Shown: positions 60,356 through 64,000 of the stretch, piece after piece | How the letters are laid out: each line of letters opens with the position of its first letter | How positions within the stretch are numbered: position 1 is the first letter of the stretch | Assembly (NCBI RefSeq): GCF_014841135.1 | Contig: NZ_JACYTN010000011.1 | Coordinates: 1 to 64,000 of the forward strand | Origin: Paenibacillus arenosi | GTDB lineage: Bacteria > Bacillota > Bacilli > Paenibacillales > Paenibacillaceae | Length of the DNA stretch: 64,000 nt | Direction of reading: 5' to 3' | Translations under genes and position numbers: made by a program | Notes under the pieces: generated by a model | Told to the model about the DNA's origin: nothing | What the model saw: only the letters and a program-made list of their open reading frames with translations | The model's database searches: none

Positions 60356-62167
60356 ATGTGGAATATAACGAAGCATTGGTTTTGGTATGACTGGATGTGT
60401 TTTTTCGTTCGATTAGTAAGCTTGTTAAGCATTTCTATAGGTACTATAGTAAATCAAGTACCACTTTCTGTGCCATCATGGGTCATCATCTTAACTGCCA
60501 TTTTAACCATTTCGATACCATTCCTTATCCAGCAGTTCAGTAAAAAGTGGTATCTACTTTCGGAAATTGTACTGACTGGTTCATTTTGTATGTATCTTAC
60601 TTCTCAAGAACCACAGTTAGTTTGGCAATTTGTCATTTTCGCATTTGTAATTGGATTTTATAGTGACCGAAGCAATTATATGTGGACAGCACTGCCCACT
60701 ATTTTTATCATCCCTGGTTTCAACGCATGGCAAGTTAACGAACCTATTGATATTATCATTCTAAACTTCATGGTTAATCATGGTGCTGTATTTGCACTTG
60801 GCTATGCTTTTCAAATACTTGCCTTAAACCATAAGCAAAGTAAAATTATTCGGGATCAGAAACAAGTATTGGAACAGCACATTAATCAAATCGAAGAGCT
60901 TACGCTGAAAGAGGAGCGGAATCGACTGTCACATGAATTGCATGACACGATCGGCCATACGCTAACTTCGCTCATTGTAGGCATGGAGTCATTGAAGACG
61001 TCTTTCCCTTCCAATCAAAGTGAGCGAATCGACACGCTCGTCGAATTGGCCCGTAATGGGTTGGATGATATTCGCCAGCATCTGCATCATCTGGCCGCAA
61101 CACCAACGAATCAATCGTTTACGGATTCTTTGCAGCAGCTTATCGAAGAATTCACAAAAGCAACAGGCATAACCGTTAACTTCCGCACATTCGGAAATGA
61201 AGTTTCGATCACGAAGCAGATAAGCTTCTGCTTGTATCGCTGCTTACAAGAATCGCTCACCAACGCCGTTCGACATGGGCAAGCAAACACGATACAAGTT
61301 CAGTTATTGTATGATAATCAGCAACTACGCTTGCAAATTGAAGATAACGGCATTGGCATGGAACAAGTACGATACGGCTTCGGGTTATCCGGCATGAAGG
61401 AACGTTTAGATGAATGCACGGGCAGTCTAACTGTACATTCTCGCTCTAATGAAGGGACGGTCATTATCTGTACACTCCCTCTAAAGGTAGAAGCCGTACA
61501 GTCAGGAATTCGACTTCTACTCGTCGATGATCAATCTATTATTACAGAAAGTTTGCAGCGCATTCTGGAACAACAGCCTGACCTCAAAGTTATCGGAACA
61601 GCCGACAACGGTCAGCAAGCTTTAGAACGATGTGCGATCGATCAGCCTGATCTTGTACTTATGGACGTTCGTATGCCAGAAATGGATGGTATCGAAGCGC
61701 TGCGTGAGATGAAGCAGCGTTGGCCTCAAATGAAAGTTGCTCTACTGACCACATTTGAAGATGTGTCGCAAGCTGTCAAATCGATAGAGCTAGGCGCGGA
61801 AGGATACATGCTGAAGTCGATTCATCCACGAGACTTAATTGAAGCGATAAAGCTTATTCATAACGGAGGAACATGGATTGATCAGAACATTACTGTTCAA
61901 GTATTTGAGCAGATGAAGCATCAACGGGGACAGTTGGGTAATCAAAATTATTCCCCGGAAAATAATCCGTATGGAATTACGAAAAGAGAGTTAGAAATTT
62001 TGCAGCATTTAAGCAATGGGCTGCGTTACAAATCAATTGCTGCTAAGCTATTTTTGTCGGAAGGAACGATACGGAACTATTGCTCCACGCTATATTCCAA
62101 GCTAGGTGTGAGTAACCGTGAAGATGCAATTGAGAAGGCACGTACAGAAGGACTAGGATTACAATAG
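60356..62167 (+). CDS. Histidine kinase fused to a LuxR-type response regulator
   Basis: 603 aa. Five or six TM helices occupy residues 15-155. Then a linker and HisKA_3 at about 180-250 (RNRLSHELHDTIGHTLTSLI), the ATPase at about 285-380 (QESLTNAVRHGQAN, DNGIGMEQ, GLSGMKERLDE), a receiver at about 388-500 (IRLLLVDDQSIITESLQRIL, phospho-acceptor in DLVLMDVRMPEMDG) and a LuxR HTH at about 535-600 (TKRELEILQHLSNGL, then GTIRNYCSTLYSKLGVSNRE). The frame is open throughout. The DNA-binding output would be tethered to the membrane. Confidence 0.9.
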   Translation: MWNITKHWFWYDWMCFFVRLVSLLSISIGTIVNQVPLSVPSWVIILTAILTISIPFLIQQFSKKWYLLSEIVLTGSFCMYLTSQEPQLVWQFVIFAFVIGFYSDRSNYMWTALPTIFIIPGFNAWQVNEPIDIIILNFMVNHGAVFALGYAFQILALNHKQSKIIRDQKQVLEQHINQIEELTLKEERNRLSHELHDTIGHTLTSLIVGMESLKTSFPSNQSERIDTLVELARNGLDDIRQHLHHLAATPTNQSFTDSLQQLIEEFTKATGITVNFRTFGNEVSITKQISFCLYRCLQESLTNAVRHGQANTIQVQLLYDNQQLRLQIEDNGIGMEQVRYGFGLSGMKERLDECTGSLTVHSRSNEGTVIICTLPLKVEAVQSGIRLLLVDDQSIITESLQRILEQQPDLKVIGTADNGQQALERCAIDQPDLVLMDVRMPEMDGIEALREMKQRWPQMKVALLTTFEDVSQAVKSIELGAEGYMLKSIHPRDLIEAIKLIHNGGTWIDQNITVQVFEQMKHQRGQLGNQNYSPENNPYGITKRELEILQHLSNGLRYKSIAAKLFLSEGTIRNYCSTLYSKLGVSNREDAIEKARTEGLGLQ

Positions 62168-62298
62168 AAAGTATCTACATACAAATTAATGATGCTCCCC
62201 ATCGTAAATCCCGCCTAAGAACGACGATAGCACTTTTTCATTATTACAAGCCATTGGTATGTCATTTTTCAGCAGCTAACATCATAATCACACAAATA

Positions 62299-62332
62299 AA
62301 GACCGCTCCATATGACATGGAACGGTCTTTGG
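62299..62332. terminator. Bidirectional terminator
   Basis: AAAGACCG-C-TCCAT and ATGGA-A-CGGTCTTT form a 13-bp stem between the convergent kinase-regulator gene and the YdjM-like gene. Confidence 0.85.
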
Positions 62333-62372
62333 TCTGTATTGGTATTAATCTAGCACCTACGTTTAATTTTAC

Positions 62373-63239
62373 TTATTTATCCATTTTCTCATATAGGAAT
62401 GATTCACCATTGCGGTAGAACCGTGGATCGTAAATACCAATATGCTTGTCGTCATTCACGACGACAACGAAAGGCGACCATTCATACAACGTCTTCGCTT
62501 CTGGATTCTCCACAAACAGCTGCTCTAGGCTAACGCTCTCATCCGATGTCAACTCCACTTGAAGCTTCGGCTCGGTAAATACGGTCGTTCTGCTAATGTA
62601 GACTTTGTCATTTTCTTTGCCGATGATTTGGAACTGTCCTGGAATAAAGCCTGCTGATAAAGCAAACTCATCATATTGCTTCGCATATTGTTGATGAATC
62701 ATATAACCTTGCACCGATTGGCTCATAAGATGAACGATCATCAAGGCCCACACCCATTTAAACACGCGTGATGATGATAAATCCCGCTTGTACCGAACAA
62801 GCAGCCAGCCGACCAACATAATGATCCATAACATGAAGTCTATAATTGGAATCGTTCCGAACGTAACCCGTATTGAGGAGAATGGCTCCAGATATCCAGT
62901 TCCCCATGCATTAAACAAGTCACTCGTATTATGAATAAATACGGCTAGCAAGCCCATCGCAAACCATTTCCAGCCCTTCACCCTAAACAGCAGCCAACTC
63001 ACGATCGACAACACGGCCGCCCATATAGGCACAAGAAACACAGAGTGCGTAATGCCACGATGCCACATTTGATAGCGTCCTGCTGTGTCCCACCACTGAG
63101 AAATGACATCGATATCAGGTATGTTAGAGCCTACGACTGTCGTAAGAAGCAGCGCTCGTTTTTCATTTGTCGTCAATCGCTTTTTATCGACAGCCGCATA
63201 TAAAGATAATCCAAATAGTGTATGTGTTATCGTATCCAT
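62373..63239 (-). CDS. YdjM-like membrane-bound metal-dependent hydrolase
   Basis: ATG at 63239 (MDTITHTLFGLSLYA) after GGGAGGGAG gives 288 aa; the frame to 63377 has no ribosome binding site. The N-terminal DTITHTLFG...NIPDIDVI, then MWHRGITHSVFLV and FIHNTSDLFNAWG, match the YdjM/YfhO-type metal-dependent hydrolases with five TM helices and a C-terminal extracellular part of about 100 residues. The substrate is unknown. Confidence 0.85.
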   Translation of the reverse strand: MDTITHTLFGLSLYAAVDKKRLTTNEKRALLLTTVVGSNIPDIDVISQWWDTAGRYQMWHRGITHSVFLVPIWAAVLSIVSWLLFRVKGWKWFAMGLLAVFIHNTSDLFNAWGTGYLEPFSSIRVTFGTIPIIDFMLWIIMLVGWLLVRYKRDLSSSRVFKWVWALMIVHLMSQSVQGYMIHQQYAKQYDEFALSAGFIPGQFQIIGKENDKVYISRTTVFTEPKLQVELTSDESVSLEQLFVENPEAKTLYEWSPFVVVVNDDKHIGIYDPRFYRNGESFLYEKMDK

Positions 63240-63380
63240 TACTTTTGACTCCCTCCCATAAAAGTCATTGTAAGGATCGGTCAACAAAGAAGCAATATAG
63301 ACAATCGACAATTTATTTAAAAATAATGATATCTCCATGTAATGAGACCAACGGAGGCCATAACTAATCATCCACACAAC

Positions 63381-63420
63381 AAAAAAATAGCGGCATAGGA
63401 ATTATCCCAGCCGCTATTCG
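63381..63420 (-). terminator. Terminator of the aminopeptidase gene
   Basis: AATAGCGGC and GCCGCTATT pair; on the minus strand a run of T follows. It is just past the aminopeptidase stop (63423). Confidence 0.85.
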
Positions 63421-63422
63421 TA

Positions 63423-64000
63423 TTAAATTGCCCAGTTTCCGTTGCGGAAGATGGGTACGGATGTTCCATCTTTAAGAATACCGTCAATGTTCATTTCAGC
63501 TGAACCAATCATAAAGTCGACATGGGTAATACTTGTGTTAACGCCAGCTGCGCGCAGCTCGTCCTGCGACATTTCCTTGCCACCTTCAACGTTAAACGCA
63601 TATCCACTGCCGATTGCCAAATGGTTCGACGCGTTCTCATCGAACAACGTGTTATAGAACAAAATGTTGGACTCTGAAATAGGAGATTGATGCGGTACAA
63701 GAGCTACTTCACCTAGATAACGAGCTCCTTCATCCGTATCTACAAGCTGCTCAAGAATACTTTGACCTTGCTCTGCTTCAACCTTCACAATACGCCCCTT
63801 CTCGAACGTAAGCTTGAAGTTATCAATTAAGTTACCACCGTAGCTAAGCGGCTTCGTACTAGACACGTAGCCATCCACACCATCGCGATATGGTACAGTG
63901 AACACTTCTTCAGTTGGCATATTTGCCATGAAGTTCACCTTCTGCTCATTCGTGCTGCTCGCTCCTACCCATAAATGCTTCTCTGGAAGCTCAATCGTCA
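63423..64000 (-). CDS. M29 family aminopeptidase, C-terminal part (cut by window end)
   Basis: The frame stays open to the window edge (IELPEKHLWVGASSTNEQKV upstream of MANMPTEEVF), so only about 190 C-terminal residues are present. NMPTEEVFTVPYRDGVDGYV, the metal-binding histidine in LFDENASNHLAIGSGYAF, and HVDFMIGSAEMNIDG (H-x-D) are signatures of the thermophilic aminopeptidase M29 family (AmpS/PepS), two-metal exopeptidases that act in the cytoplasm. Confidence 0.9.
   Translation of the reverse strand, partial: TIELPEKHLWVGASSTNEQKVNFMANMPTEEVFTVPYRDGVDGYVSSTKPLSYGGNLIDNFKLTFEKGRIVKVEAEQGQSILEQLVDTDEGARYLGEVALVPHQSPISESNILFYNTLFDENASNHLAIGSGYAFNVEGGKEMSQDELRAAGVNTSITHVDFMIGSAEMNIDGILKDGTSVPIFRNGNWAI

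Overview
The window looks like chromosomal DNA of an endospore-forming member of the Paenibacillaceae (most likely Paenibacillus). PerR, GatCAB, SigB/RsbW/RsbV, YyaC, DUF1128, YtxH, DUF948, TcyP, CutC and a ComX/ComP/ComA-type quorum system are all of Bacillales type, base composition is moderate, and strong GGAGG ribosome binding sites precede most starts. No rRNA, tRNA, CRISPR array, complete IS or prophage was seen. The only mobile DNA recognised is the 5' end of a group II intron lodged in the perR terminator at the left edge. One gene, a MazG-like pyrophosphohydrolase, is visibly broken.

Layout. 1-7.5 kb, minus strand: intron end, perR, an ECF sigma factor operon with two membrane proteins, gatCAB and a small IDEAL-like protein. 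7.7-12.4 kb, plus strand: a two-component system followed by a three-gene ABC exporter of the lantibiotic-immunity/BcrA type. 12.5-29 kb: scattered housekeeping and envelope genes (MBL hydrolase, thioredoxin-like protein, DedA, cupredoxin, O-antigen ligase-like protein, PilZ protein, acetyltransferase, methyltransferase, hydrolase, YyaC, CutC, asparaginase, PAP2, YtxH, amino acid permease). 29.2-35.3 kb: a general-stress cluster. A REC-PP2C phosphatase, a CheR-type methyltransferase and a REC-histidine kinase lie upstream of rsbV-rsbW-sigB, and divergent DUF948 and DUF1328 genes carry SigB-like promoters.

35.4-39.9 kb: TcyP, a YpmS-like protein, GtrA and the MazG pseudogene. 40.0-45.1 kb, the most interesting part: a ComX-like pheromone precursor ending in ...SQNWR, a ComP-like PDZ/multi-TM kinase and a ComA-like regulator, with no ComQ isoprenyl transferase. 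In ComQ's place upstream is a protein resembling the SpaB_C/thiopeptide-type domain of lantibiotic dehydratases. The same 17-bp dyad (CCRCAAT-N3-ATTGCGK) lies upstream of both comX and this gene, which suggests one regulon.

45.1-53.1 kb: a TetR/MBL pair behind a 37-bp operator palindrome, a NUDIX protein with a C-terminal extension, and an operon of two divergent RtcB RNA ligases flanking an unknown protein. A leader of about 450 nt precedes that operon, holding a small ORF and two terminator-like hairpins. 53.3-64 kb: three secreted serine beta-lactamase-like hydrolases (five domains in total, two proteins being internal duplications), a membrane sensor-domain protein, a histidine kinase fused to its own LuxR-type response regulator, a YdjM-like membrane hydrolase and the C-terminal part of an M29 aminopeptidase cut by the window end.

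All functional calls rest on reading motifs and remembered family features. No database search was possible.
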